A stretch of DNA of 64,000 nucleotides, taken from positions 620,001 through 684,000 of the forward strand of contig NZ_NWVD01000001.1 of assembly GCF_002374835.1 (NCBI RefSeq), given 5' to 3'. The notes under the pieces were generated by a model, which was given only the letters and a program-made list of their open reading frames with translations, had not been told where the DNA came from and did no database searches. Below, piece after piece: positions 26,343 to 34,157 of this stretch; the first letter of the stretch is position 1, and the number at the start of each line of letters is the position of its first letter. The stretch comes from Sphingomonas ginsenosidimutans (GTDB lineage: Bacteria > Pseudomonadota > Alphaproteobacteria > Sphingomonadales > Sphingomonadaceae). The translations under genes and the position numbers were made by a program.

Positions 26343-27194
26343 GTGGCGAAAGCAACCACGCCCGCCGACCTGACGATCACCCCGCGCGACCGGCGCTTCG
26401 CCCGCGACGGGCGGGTGCGGCGCTGGTGGCTCAACGACGATCCCTATGCGACCGCCTTCTACAACGCGCTGTCGGTGACGTTTCCGAAGGGCGAGGGGTT
26501 CTTCGTCGACAGCGTCCGCCGCTTCCGCGACGGCACGCCGCCCAAGCTGGAGCGCGAGATCAACGCCTTCATCAAGCAGGAGGTGCTACACACGCGCGAA
26601 CATGTCGCGTTCAACCGCCATGTCGCCGACCAGGGATATGACACCACGCTGCTGGACCGCGACGTCGATGCCGCGCTGGCGCTGACCAGGGGCAGGCCGC
26701 CGATCGGCAGCCTGGCGGCGACCTGCGCGCTGGAGCATTTCACCGCGATGCTGGCGCATGCGCTGATCGCGGACTCGCGCCATCTGGAGGGCGCCGATCC
26801 GCAGGCGCGCGCGCTGTGGCTGTGGCACGCCGCCGAGGAGATCGAGCACAAGGGCGTCGCCTATGACACCTGGCTGCACGCGACGCGCGACTGGCCGCGC
26901 TTCCGCCGCTGGTGGGTCAAGTCGCTGGTGATGTGGCTGACCAGCTGGCAGTTCCTGAAGGGCCGCGCGCGCGGCATGGCCGAGCTGCTGCGGCAGGACG
27001 GGCTGACCGGGCCGAAGGTGTGGGCGCGGATGGCGTGGTATGCGTTCGGCCGCCCCGGCATGGCGCGCAAGATGGCGGGGGTGTGGCTTGCCTATTTCCT
27101 GCCCGGCTTCCACCCGTGGAAGCATGACGACCGCGCGCTGATCGGGTTGGCGGAAAGCGATTACGAAGCCGCGGTGATGCCGCAGGCGGCGTAA
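26343..27194 (+). CDS. Predicted metal-dependent hydrolase (ferritin-like, PF10118 type)
   Basis: 283-residue cytosolic or membrane-associated protein. It has the E-x-x-H pattern of helical diiron proteins: E80-V-L-H83 followed by REH87, E131-H132 with HALIADSRH, and AAEEIEHKGVAYD (E165/E166 with H169). This matches the predicted metal-dependent hydrolase family found beside TetR genes in alphaproteobacteria, with no settled substrate. A hydrophobic segment near VKSLVMWLTSWQFLKG may contact the membrane. Start chosen at the GTG 26343 because GGAGG sits six bases before it. Regulated by the divergent TetR gene through the operator between them (inferred). Confidence 0.8.
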   Translation: MAKATTPADLTITPRDRRFARDGRVRRWWLNDDPYATAFYNALSVTFPKGEGFFVDSVRRFRDGTPPKLEREINAFIKQEVLHTREHVAFNRHVADQGYDTTLLDRDVDAALALTRGRPPIGSLAATCALEHFTAMLAHALIADSRHLEGADPQARALWLWHAAEEIEHKGVAYDTWLHATRDWPRFRRWWVKSLVMWLTSWQFLKGRARGMAELLRQDGLTGPKVWARMAWYAFGRPGMARKMAGVWLAYFLPGFHPWKHDDRALIGLAESDYEAAVMPQAA

Positions 27195-27241
27195 GCCGGC
27201 GCATCCCCCGCGCCGGTAGGGTGCGGGGGATGCGGGCGGGA

Positions 27242-27802
27242 TCAGGCGGCGATCGGCATGTTCGACGGGTCGTCGGCCGCGTCGTCGTCGCCGCGCCATT
27301 CGATCGCGAAGTCGATGCACTCCACCTCATGCCCGCGCGACAGCGTGGGAAGGCGCGAGCGCGTGCCGGTAGGTGCGAGCCCCAGCTTGCGCATGACGTG
27401 GCCGGAGGCGGGATTGTCGACGAAATGGCGGGCGACGACGCGCTTCAGCCCGAGCGCGTGGCGCGCCATGTCGAGCACCGCGCGCCCCGCCTCGGTCGCA
27501 TAGCCGCGGCCCCAGGCGTCGGGGGTCAGCCAATAGCCCAGTTCCCAGTCGCCATGCGCCTCCAGGTGAAGGCCGATGCCGCCGATCAGCCGGTGATCGC
27601 CGAACCGTTCGCAGATCTGAAACCGCGGTTCGTGCGCGCCGCGCGGCAGCGCGAGGAACGCCGCCGCATCCGCCACGCCATAGGGCCAGGGCGCGCGCGA
27701 CAGGTTGCGGACCACCGCCTCATGCCCGATCGCGCGCGCCAGCGCGGGCGCGTCCTCCGGCCAGCCGGGCCGTAACGTCAGTCGGGGCGTCAACGCGAAC
27801 AT
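27242..27802 (-). CDS. GNAT family N-acetyltransferase (RimJ/RimL-like)
   Basis: 186 residues. Starts FALTPRLTLRPGWPEDAPAL, the usual opening of RimJ/RimL-type enzymes, then GGIGLHLEAHGDWELGYWLTPDAWGRGYATEA, which holds the acetyl-CoA-binding WGRGYATEA loop, and finally DNPASGHVMRKLGL. Acetyl donor is acetyl-CoA; the acceptor (protein N-terminus, amino acid or antibiotic) cannot be inferred. Lies between the diiron-type gene and the rpmA terminator with no clear operon partner. Confidence 0.85.
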   Translation of the reverse strand: MFALTPRLTLRPGWPEDAPALARAIGHEAVVRNLSRAPWPYGVADAAAFLALPRGAHEPRFQICERFGDHRLIGGIGLHLEAHGDWELGYWLTPDAWGRGYATEAGRAVLDMARHALGLKRVVARHFVDNPASGHVMRKLGLAPTGTRSRLPTLSRGHEVECIDFAIEWRGDDDAADDPSNMPIAA

Positions 27803-27873
27803 GCTCCGTCTCCTCGATCGGGCCGCTGCCACGCGCGGATGACGCGGGCGCGACACAGGGCAGGGGAGGGAGC

Positions 27874-27908
27874 AAGAAAAAAGGGAGCCGGGGCGACCCG
27901 TCTCCCTT
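27874..27908 (-). terminator. Rho-independent terminator of rplU-rpmA
   Basis: Arms AAGGGAG (27881-27887) and CTCCCTT (27902-27908) enclose a further GGG/CCC pairing. On the minus strand the stem is followed by TTTTTTCTTGC. It lies about 70 bases after the rpmA stop. Confidence 0.75.
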
Positions 27909-27917
27909 GTCTGGCGG

Positions 27918-27962
27918 GGTTCCGTTCCCGGAACCGGCGGGTCGCCCTGGAGGGCAACCCGC
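27918..27962. repeat. Two tandem hairpins between rpmA and its terminator
   Basis: First hairpin GGTTCCG/CGGAACC (7 bp, TTCC loop, 27918-27935). Second hairpin GCGGGT-x-GCCC with GGGC-x-ACCCGC (27937-27962, ten pairs and one mismatch). With the terminator they make three consecutive stems in the rpmA 3' untranslated region; role unknown, possibly mRNA stabilisation. Confidence 0.6.
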
Positions 27963-27976
27963 ATGGTCGCCCGATG

Positions 27977-28246
27977 TTATTCGGCCGCGGCCTGAATCAT
28001 GTCCACCGAGCAGAACTTGCGACCAAGCTTGCCGTCATGGAACACGACGCGACCGTCGACGAGCGCGAACAGGGTATGGTCCTTGCCCATGCCCACGTTG
28101 CGGCCCGGATAGAATTTGGTCCCGCGCTGACGCACGAGGATATTGCCCGCGATCGCTTCCTGACCGCCGAACTTCTTCACGCCAAGGCGACGGCCGGCCG
28201 AATCACGACCGTTGCGCGACGAACCGCCTGCTTTCTTATGTGCCAT
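27977..28246 (-). CDS. rpmA: 50S ribosomal protein L27
   Basis: 89 residues. [24 protein letters not shown] is the conserved N-terminus that reaches toward the peptidyl-transferase centre, followed by [21 protein letters not shown] and [15 protein letters not shown]. The N-terminus has no Firmicutes-type cleavable extension. It lies 27 bases after rplU on the same strand and is co-transcribed with it. Confidence 0.97.
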   Translation of the reverse strand: MAHKKAGGSSRNGRDSAGRRLGVKKFGGQEAIAGNILVRQRGTKFYPGRNVGMGKDHTLFALVDGRVVFHDGKLGRKFCSVDMIQAAAE

Positions 28247-28273
28247 TGCGAATACTCCTGCGCTGCTGTGGGC

Positions 28274-28570
28274 TTAGCCGACCGAGACGATCTTGAGGAT
28301 CGTGTGGTTCTGGCGGTGGCCGTTGCGGCGACGATAGTTGTGGCGGCGACGCTTCTTGAAAACGATCACCTTCTCGCCCTTGGCCTGGGCGATGATCTCG
28401 GCGGCGACGGTCAGGCCGGCGACGTCCTTCAGCTCCGAGCCTTCGCCCGCGAGCAGCACGTCACCCAGCGTCACCGACGCGCCGGCCTCGCCCTCGATCT
28501 TCTCGACGACGATCTTGTCTCCGGCGGCGACGCGATACTGCTTGCCGCCCGTGCGCACGACTGCGAACAT
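28274..28570 (-). CDS. rplU: 50S ribosomal protein L21
   Basis: 98 residues: [30 protein letters not shown] at the N-terminus, [31 protein letters not shown] as the basic rRNA-binding tail. The ATG at 28570 is preferred over an in-frame GTG at 28582 because family members begin exactly MFAVV. First gene of the rplU-rpmA operon; its promoter should lie in the short space before hspQ's downstream end. Confidence 0.97.
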   Translation of the reverse strand: MFAVVRTGGKQYRVAAGDKIVVEKIEGEAGASVTLGDVLLAGEGSELKDVAGLTVAAEIIAQAKGEKVIVFKKRRRHNYRRRNGHRQNHTILKIVSVG

Positions 28571-28698
28571 GGCTCTTGTCACTTCCCAAATATCATGACC
28601 CGCAAAGGGCGCACCTTCACGGGAGAAGCGCGGCTGCTAAGGGATGGGGCGATTCGTGTCAACCGCTATCCCGCCACCGCGGCGCCGCTGCGCGCCGG

Positions 28699-29076
28699 TC
28701 AGTGGCGGTGCAGCGGTTTCAGGCCGTAGCCGCCGTCGGCGCGCCGATCGAACAGCCCGGCGATCGCGGGGTGATCGACCGGTTCGTCGCTGTCGTCATG
28801 CACCAGGTTCTGCTGGCTGACATAGGCGACATAGGTCGATTCCATGTTCTCGGCGAGCAGGTGATAGAACGGCTGGTCCTTGCGCGGGCGCAGCCCCTCC
28901 GGGATCGACTGATACCATTCCTCGCTGTTGGCGAAGACGGGGTCGACGTCGAACACCACGCCGCGGAAGTCGAGCATGCGATGGCGGACGACGTCGCCGA
29001 TCGAGAAGCGGGCATGCGCCACCGCGGGCGCCTCGGGCAGAGCGATGGCAGGGGGCGACAGATGCGTACGGATCAT
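28699..29076 (-). CDS. hspQ: Heat shock protein HspQ (hemimethylated-DNA-binding YccV-like)
   Basis: 125 residues. The YccV-like fold is clear from FSIGDVVRHRMLDFRGVVFDVDP, EWYQSIPEGLRPRKDQPFYHLLAEN and STYVAYVSQQNLVHDD. In enterobacteria HspQ is a Lon substrate and specificity-enhancing factor and also influences DnaA levels. The protein is slightly longer than the E. coli form at both ends. It stands alone, 129 bases downstream-strand from rplU, with its start facing the tRNA gene. Confidence 0.9.
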   Translation of the reverse strand: MIRTHLSPPAIALPEAPAVAHARFSIGDVVRHRMLDFRGVVFDVDPVFANSEEWYQSIPEGLRPRKDQPFYHLLAENMESTYVAYVSQQNLVHDDSDEPVDHPAIAGLFDRRADGGYGLKPLHRH

Positions 29077-29202
29077 GCCCCCTATCTAATGCGGAAATCG
29101 CAGCGCACAACGTCGACCCGCTTGCGTCCCGCGCCCGACCGCGCTAGGGGCGCCGCTCGATCGCCGCCGGCCGCCGTTTCCACGGCCCCGGCGTCCCTCC
29201 GC

Positions 29203-29292
<90 letters not shown>

Positions 29293-29500
29293 TTCCGTTT
29301 CCCGATACGCTGCTGTCATGCCCGAAAGGCCACGGAAGCGCGGATTCGCGCGGCGGCACCTGCTGCAGAACCGGACACATCCGCCCGGCGGGTGCAGGGG
29401 CGTCGCTGCCGTCATCGGCGCGGTGCGTATCGCTTCCTCCGGCGTTCGCCCGGCCGAACCCGGCGATTGAATTGCGCGGCGTAACGGGTCAGATCGGCCC

Positions 29501-30151
29501 ATGCAGAACAGCGACCCCGCCTATATCAAGCGCCCGACGCGCCGACTGACGGACAAGGGCGCCGCCACGCGCGAGCGTATCCTGGCGGCGACGGTGGAGC
29601 GGATCGTCGAATCGGGCTTTGCCGCGATGACGATCGAGAGCGTGATGGCCAAGGCGGGGCTGTCGCGCGGATCGGTGCTGCACCAGTTCCCGACCCGCCT
29701 CGACCTGGCGATCGCCACGGCGCAGCGGACGATGCGTGCGGTCATGGACGCAGCACGGGAGCGCGCCAACGCCATCGACGATCCGTTCGAGCGACTGGCC
29801 GGTTACGCGCAAATCGTCTGGGACACGCATTCGACGCCGGAAGGCCTGGCGCTCACCGATATCCTCAACGCCGCGCGCTGGGATACGGAGCTACTTGCCG
29901 CGATCCAGCCGGTTGCCGCGCAGGTGGAGGCGGAGATCGCGGAGGAACTGCGGGCGCTGGCGACTGCGGGCGGGCTGGCGGAGCCGGAGGCGATGGTCGC
30001 GCACGGATGGCTGCTCGTATCGAGCGCGCGCGGCCTCATCATCGAGCATCGGCTGGGCAGCAACCGGCACGTCATCAACGCCGCGATCGAGGAGATGAAG
30101 CTGAGCCATCGGCGCTACTGCGAGGTGCATTCGAAAATTAGTCAGACATGA
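29501..30151 (+). CDS. TetR family regulator at the head of the catabolic cluster
   Basis: 216 residues. The helix-turn-helix region is TRERILAATVERIVESGFAAMTIESVMAKAGLSRGSVLHQFPTRLDL, with a classic TetR recognition helix. The C-terminal ligand domain is of unknown specificity. It precedes a TonB receptor gene by 92 bases on the same strand, and an inverted repeat overlaps its 3' end. It probably controls import and use of the cluster's substrate. Confidence 0.88.
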   Translation: MQNSDPAYIKRPTRRLTDKGAATRERILAATVERIVESGFAAMTIESVMAKAGLSRGSVLHQFPTRLDLAIATAQRTMRAVMDAARERANAIDDPFERLAGYAQIVWDTHSTPEGLALTDILNAARWDTELLAAIQPVAAQVEAEIAEELRALATAGGLAEPEAMVAHGWLLVSSARGLIIEHRLGSNRHVINAAIEEMKLSHRRYCEVHSKISQT

Positions 30152-30168
30152 TTGGTCTATATTGACTA
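30139..30168. promoter_or_regulatory. Inverted repeat upstream of the TonB receptor gene, possible operator
   Basis: TAGTCA (30139-30144) and TGACTA (30163-30168) form a perfect inverted repeat 18 bases apart in an unusually A/T-rich stretch at the 3' end of the tetR gene. The right arm also supplies TTGACT, a possible -35 hexamer for the receptor gene. Binding by the neighbouring TetR is inference. Confidence 0.4.
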
Positions 30169-30243
30169 GAAAAAGTATTGGTGCTCTACCGGTCGCGAGC
30201 CGGGCACCATGAATGCGCCGGCCGATCAGGAGAGGATCAGCCG

Positions 30244-32583
30244 ATGGCATATTCGAAGGCGGTGTTGTGCGCAGGTGCGGCCTGGTGGGCGCTGGCGGCG
30301 GCACCGGTGATGGCGCAGACGGTCGAGGGCAGCGGCGTCGCCGTGCCGGCGTCGGCCGCCGACGCGCCGGCCGACGCCGCTCCGGGGACCGGCGACATCA
30401 TCGTCACGGCGCAACGGCGTGCCCAATCGGTCAACTCGGTGCCGATGTCGATCACCGCGATCGGCGGCGACCAGCTGGCCGCGCAGGGGATTTCCAGCAC
30501 CGCCGATCTGGTCAAGCTGGTGCCCGGCCTGACCTTCACGCAAAGCCAGGTGGCCACCCCGGTCTACACGCTGCGCGGCGTCGGCTTCTATGAATCGACG
30601 CTGTCCGCCTCGCCCGCCGTCAGCGTCTATGTCGACGAAGTGCCGCTGCCGTTCGCGATCCTGACCGAGGGGGCGAGCCTCGACATCGCGCGCGTCGAGG
30701 TGCTGAAGGGGCCGCAGGGCACCCTGTACGGCCAGAATGCCACGGGCGGCGCGATCAACTATATCTCCGCCAAGCCCGGCGAGCAGTTCGCCGCCGGCGC
30801 CGACGCCAGCCTGGGGCGCTTCGGCGCGTTCGACGCCTCCGGTTTCGTCAGCGGCCCGATCACCGATACGCTGGGCGCGCGGATCAGCATGAAGACCGAG
30901 CAGGGCGGCACCTGGCAGCGCAACTATACCCGCGATGACACGCTGGGGCGCGCGGACCGTGTGAGCGGGCGGGCGATCTTCGTCTGGCGGCCGGACAGTG
31001 CGCTGACCGTGACCGCCAATCTGAACGCCTGGTCCGACACGTCGGACGTGCAGGCGCCGCAGCTGATCGGCCATACGCCGTACAATCCCGGCAACGCCTA
31101 TGCCCGCGTGCTGGCGGTGCCGCCGGCACCGGCCAATGCCCGCGCCGCGAACTGGAGCGCGGACTGGCCGATGCGCCGGGACGACCATTTCTATCAGGGA
31201 TCGCTGCGCGCCGACTGGGACCTGACGGATTCGGTCAAGCTGACCTCGATCTCGTCATGGCTGCACTTCACCACCAATTCGTACCAGGACCTGGACGGTA
31301 CGCAGTTTCGCCAGCTCGACAGCTATACCCCCGGCCGGGTGCGCAGCTTCTATCAGGAACTGCGGCTGACGGGCACGACCGGCCCCGCCCGCTGGATCCT
31401 GGGCGCCAATTACGAACGCGATCGCGCGCGCGAAAGCCAGATCCTGCGCACCGACGATCTCAGCAGCAACGTCATCATCCCCGGTCTGCCGATCCTGACG
31501 CGATCGGGCGTGTTCACCGAACAGGCGGTCAAGAGCTATGCCGGTTACGCGAACCTCGAATATGACGTGACGTCGCGGCTGACCGCGCAGGGCGGCGTGC
31601 GCTATACGCGCAATATCCGCGATTTCCGGGGCTGCGGCTACGACGCCGACGGGACGACATATCTGTCGTTCAACGTCCTGACGCAGGTGTTCACCGGCGC
31701 GCCGCCGCTGGTGCCGATCCCGGCGGGCGGGTGCCTGACGTTCAGCCCGACGTTCCAGCCCGGGCTGGTCACCGATCGCCTGTCGCAGGACAATGTGTCG
31801 TGGCGCGGGGGGCTGACCTATACGTTCGACAGCCGCGCGATCGTCTACGCCAATATCTCCAAGGGGTGGAAGGCGGGCGGTTTCCCGACGGTGCCGGCAT
31901 CGTCCTTCACCGGTTTCCTGCCGGCGACGCAGGAATCGCTGCTCGCCTATGAGGCGGGGTTCAAGCTGCCGCTCGCCGAGCGCACGTTGCAGCTGAACGG
32001 CGCGGGCTTCTACTATGATTATCGCAACAAGCAGGTTCGCGGGCGGATCCTCGACCCGATCTTCGGGCTGCTCGAAAAGCTGGTCAACATCCCGACATCG
32101 GAGCTGTACGGCGCCGAGGCGGCGATCGTGTGGACCCCGCGCGGCACCGGGCTGACCGCCAACCTGTCGGGTACGTGGGTGAAGAGCCGGATCATCGAAT
32201 TCACCGGCTACAACGGCACGGGGGCCTTCGGCAGCTATGCCGGATCGCCGTTCCCGTTCACGCCGGAATGGCAGGTGATGGGCGACGTGCAATATCAATG
32301 GCCGCTGACCGAGCGGTGGAAGGCCACCGTCGGCGCCAATGCCAATTACAACAGCGCCACCAATTCCACCTTCGGCGATCCGGCGATCCTGTCGATCAAC
32401 GCGCGCACGCTCGTCGATCTGCGCGCCGGGGTGGAAACCGAGGACGGGAAGCTGCGTGCCCAGTTGTGGGGGCGCAACGTCTTCGACAAATATTACTGGA
32501 ACACGACGTTCCAGGGCGACACGGCGTGGCGGATGGCCGGGCGACCGGCGACCTATGGCGTGACGCTGGGCTGGCGGTACTGA
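30244..32583 (+). CDS. TonB-dependent outer-membrane receptor of the catabolic cluster
   Basis: 779 residues: signal peptide (ending about PVMAQ), a TonB-box-like DIIVTAQRR (about 49-57), plug domain with VPMSITAIGGDQLAAQG, LVPGLTFTQSQ, RVEVLKGPQGTLYGQNATGGAINYIS, then a 22-strand barrel ending in aromatic GWRY. The plug pattern is that of the sphingomonad receptors for organic carbon compounds rather than siderophores. Energy comes from TonB-ExbBD encoded elsewhere. The ATG at 30244 gives a proper signal peptide. Likely imports the substrate of the enzymes encoded downstream. Confidence 0.92.
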   Translation: MAYSKAVLCAGAAWWALAAAPVMAQTVEGSGVAVPASAADAPADAAPGTGDIIVTAQRRAQSVNSVPMSITAIGGDQLAAQGISSTADLVKLVPGLTFTQSQVATPVYTLRGVGFYESTLSASPAVSVYVDEVPLPFAILTEGASLDIARVEVLKGPQGTLYGQNATGGAINYISAKPGEQFAAGADASLGRFGAFDASGFVSGPITDTLGARISMKTEQGGTWQRNYTRDDTLGRADRVSGRAIFVWRPDSALTVTANLNAWSDTSDVQAPQLIGHTPYNPGNAYARVLAVPPAPANARAANWSADWPMRRDDHFYQGSLRADWDLTDSVKLTSISSWLHFTTNSYQDLDGTQFRQLDSYTPGRVRSFYQELRLTGTTGPARWILGANYERDRARESQILRTDDLSSNVIIPGLPILTRSGVFTEQAVKSYAGYANLEYDVTSRLTAQGGVRYTRNIRDFRGCGYDADGTTYLSFNVLTQVFTGAPPLVPIPAGGCLTFSPTFQPGLVTDRLSQDNVSWRGGLTYTFDSRAIVYANISKGWKAGGFPTVPASSFTGFLPATQESLLAYEAGFKLPLAERTLQLNGAGFYYDYRNKQVRGRILDPIFGLLEKLVNIPTSELYGAEAAIVWTPRGTGLTANLSGTWVKSRIIEFTGYNGTGAFGSYAGSPFPFTPEWQVMGDVQYQWPLTERWKATVGANANYNSATNSTFGDPAILSINARTLVDLRAGVETEDGKLRAQLWGRNVFDKYYWNTTFQGDTAWRMAGRPATYGVTLGWRY

Positions 32584-32584
32584 C

Positions 32585-32815
32585 GTGACGGCGACCCGCC
32601 TCAACGCCGCGAACGGCATCAGGCTGGGCGCTACGGTCGAAGGTGACGGCCAGCCGGTGGTTCCGGGACTGGACATGATCGTGGCGATGCGCGCGATCGT
32701 GCCCCATCTGTCCGATGCGATCCTGTTCGGCGGATGCGGCCACTGGACGTGGGCCGCGGAGGTGACCCGGCACCTTCTGGCCTGGCTGAGAACCCTACCG
32801 GCGGGAGAGAGATGA
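32585..32815 (+). pseudogene. Internally deleted alpha/beta-hydrolase remnant
   Basis: 76-residue open frame from a GTG one base after the receptor stop. Its first 25 residues (LNAANGIRLGATVEGDGQPVV) look like the beginning of an epoxide-hydrolase-type alpha/beta-hydrolase, and its last 40 (AIVPHLSDAILFGGCGHWTWAAEVTRHLLAWL) like the C-terminal end with the catalytic His in GHWT. The whole middle, including nucleophile and acid, is missing, as if about 200 codons were removed in frame. It may still be translated because it couples to the next gene (stop TGA overlaps ATG), but it cannot be an active hydrolase. Confidence 0.6.
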
Positions 32816-33612
32816 TGCGCTTCGGCGGCAAGGTGGCGATCGTGACCGGCGGGGCGTCGGGGATCGGAGCGGCGTTCGCGCGGCGGGTGCACGCCGAGGG
32901 TGGGGCGGTGATGGTCGCCGATCTTGACGTCGGGCGCGGGCAGGCACTGGCCGCCGAACTGGGGGAGCGCGCCGCATTCCGCCCCGTGGACGTCGCCGAT
33001 CCGGCAGCGATGGAGACGCTGGCGGCGGACACCGCGGCGGCGTTTGGCGGGATCGACATCCTGTACAACAACGCCGGGATCGGCTGCTACGGGCTGACCC
33101 CCGATCTGGCGATCGAGCAATGGCGGCGGGTCGTCGCGGTCAATCTGGATGCGGTGTTCTACGGCTGCCGCGCGGTCATCCCGCACCTGAAGGCGCGCGG
33201 CGGCGGCGCGATCGTCAACACCGCCTCGGCCAGCGGGTTGCATGCCGACTATGGCTTCACCGCCTACAATGCCGCCAAGGCGGGCGTCATCAACTATACG
33301 CGCAGCCTGGCCATCGACCATGCGCGCGACAACATCCGCGCCAATGCCGTCTGCCCCGGCCCGGTCGACACGCCGATCCTGACCAGCGGGGTCGATGCGA
33401 TCCCCGGCCTGCGCGCCGAGTGGGAGCAGGTCGTCCCCGCCGGCCGGTTCGCGCGGCCCGAGGAGATCGCGGCGGTTGCCGCATTCCTGGCCAGCGACGA
33501 CGCGAGCGCGGTGACCGGCGCGGCGATCCCGGTCGACGGCGGGCTGACGGCCCATACCGGCCAGCCCGATCTGCGCGCCCGCATGGAAGCGGCGGCATCC
33601 CAGAACGTGTGA
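32815..33612 (+). CDS. SDR family NAD(P)-dependent oxidoreductase
   Basis: Classical short-chain dehydrogenase, 265 residues. Cofactor motif TGGASGIG (11-18), NNAG (86-89 region), catalytic Ser138, Tyr151 and Lys155 (YNAAK), then CPGPVDTP. An Asp after the second strand (VADLD) favours NAD+. Probably oxidises a secondary alcohol or reduces a ketone in the cluster's pathway. The ATG at 32815 is seven bases after GGGAG; an ATG one codon earlier is possible. Followed 11 bases later by the cupin gene. Confidence 0.88.
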   Translation: MRFGGKVAIVTGGASGIGAAFARRVHAEGGAVMVADLDVGRGQALAAELGERAAFRPVDVADPAAMETLAADTAAAFGGIDILYNNAGIGCYGLTPDLAIEQWRRVVAVNLDAVFYGCRAVIPHLKARGGGAIVNTASASGLHADYGFTAYNAAKAGVINYTRSLAIDHARDNIRANAVCPGPVDTPILTSGVDAIPGLRAEWEQVVPAGRFARPEEIAAVAAFLASDDASAVTGAAIPVDGGLTAHTGQPDLRARMEAAASQNV

Positions 33613-33623
33613 GGAGAGCGATC

Positions 33624-34157
33624 ATGACAGTCCCATCCGAAACCAGCGACACCCCCCGTTTCCAGGTCTATCGCGCAGCCGAAGCGCCCGATTACAGCGA
33701 GACGTCGTGCATGGAGACGTCGGGACTGACCGACATCATCATCGACGGGATCACCCGCGCCGAGGCGGCCGGCGCGTCGGAGGGCAATGTCGTCAAGCTG
33801 CTGTTCGCGATGCCGGGGATGAGCCTGACCTATGCCTGGTTCAAGAGCGGCTTCCCGCTGCCGCTGCACAGCCACAACGCCGATTGCCTCTATTACATCA
33901 TCGCGGGATCGCTGCGGCTGGGCACGGAGGAACTGGGCGCGGGTGACGGCTTCTTCGTGGGGCGCGACGTGCCGTACAATTACAAACCGGGACCGGACGG
34001 GGTCGAGGTGCTGGAATTCCGCACCGCCGACACGTTCGACATCCGCTTCCTGGGCAAGACGGCGGCCTTCTGGGACAAGACCGTCGCCGCGCTGGAAGCC
34101 GAACGCCCCAAATGGGCCGCGCAGCGCCCGCCGCACGAGCTGGCCGCGGCACGATGA
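33624..34157 (+). CDS. Cupin-domain protein
   Basis: 177 residues with one cupin barrel. Motif 1 is PLPLHSHNADCLYYIIAGSLRLG (two His, then the usual Gly), motif 2 begins GDGFFVGRDVPYNYKPG. The HxH arrangement suggests a bound metal, but the later Glu and His are less clear. Could be an isomerase, a small dioxygenase or a ligand-binding protein; its substrate is likely an intermediate of the cluster. Its stop overlaps the start of the dehydrogenase gene by 4 bases. Confidence 0.78.
   Translation: MTVPSETSDTPRFQVYRAAEAPDYSETSCMETSGLTDIIIDGITRAEAAGASEGNVVKLLFAMPGMSLTYAWFKSGFPLPLHSHNADCLYYIIAGSLRLGTEELGAGDGFFVGRDVPYNYKPGPDGVEVLEFRTADTFDIRFLGKTAAFWDKTVAALEAERPKWAAQRPPHELAAAR

Noticed and set aside
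29293-29500. Possible extra RNA gene in the 208 bases after the tRNA-Ser gene.
   Set aside because: No second cloverleaf, riboswitch-like fold or terminator could be drawn by eye.
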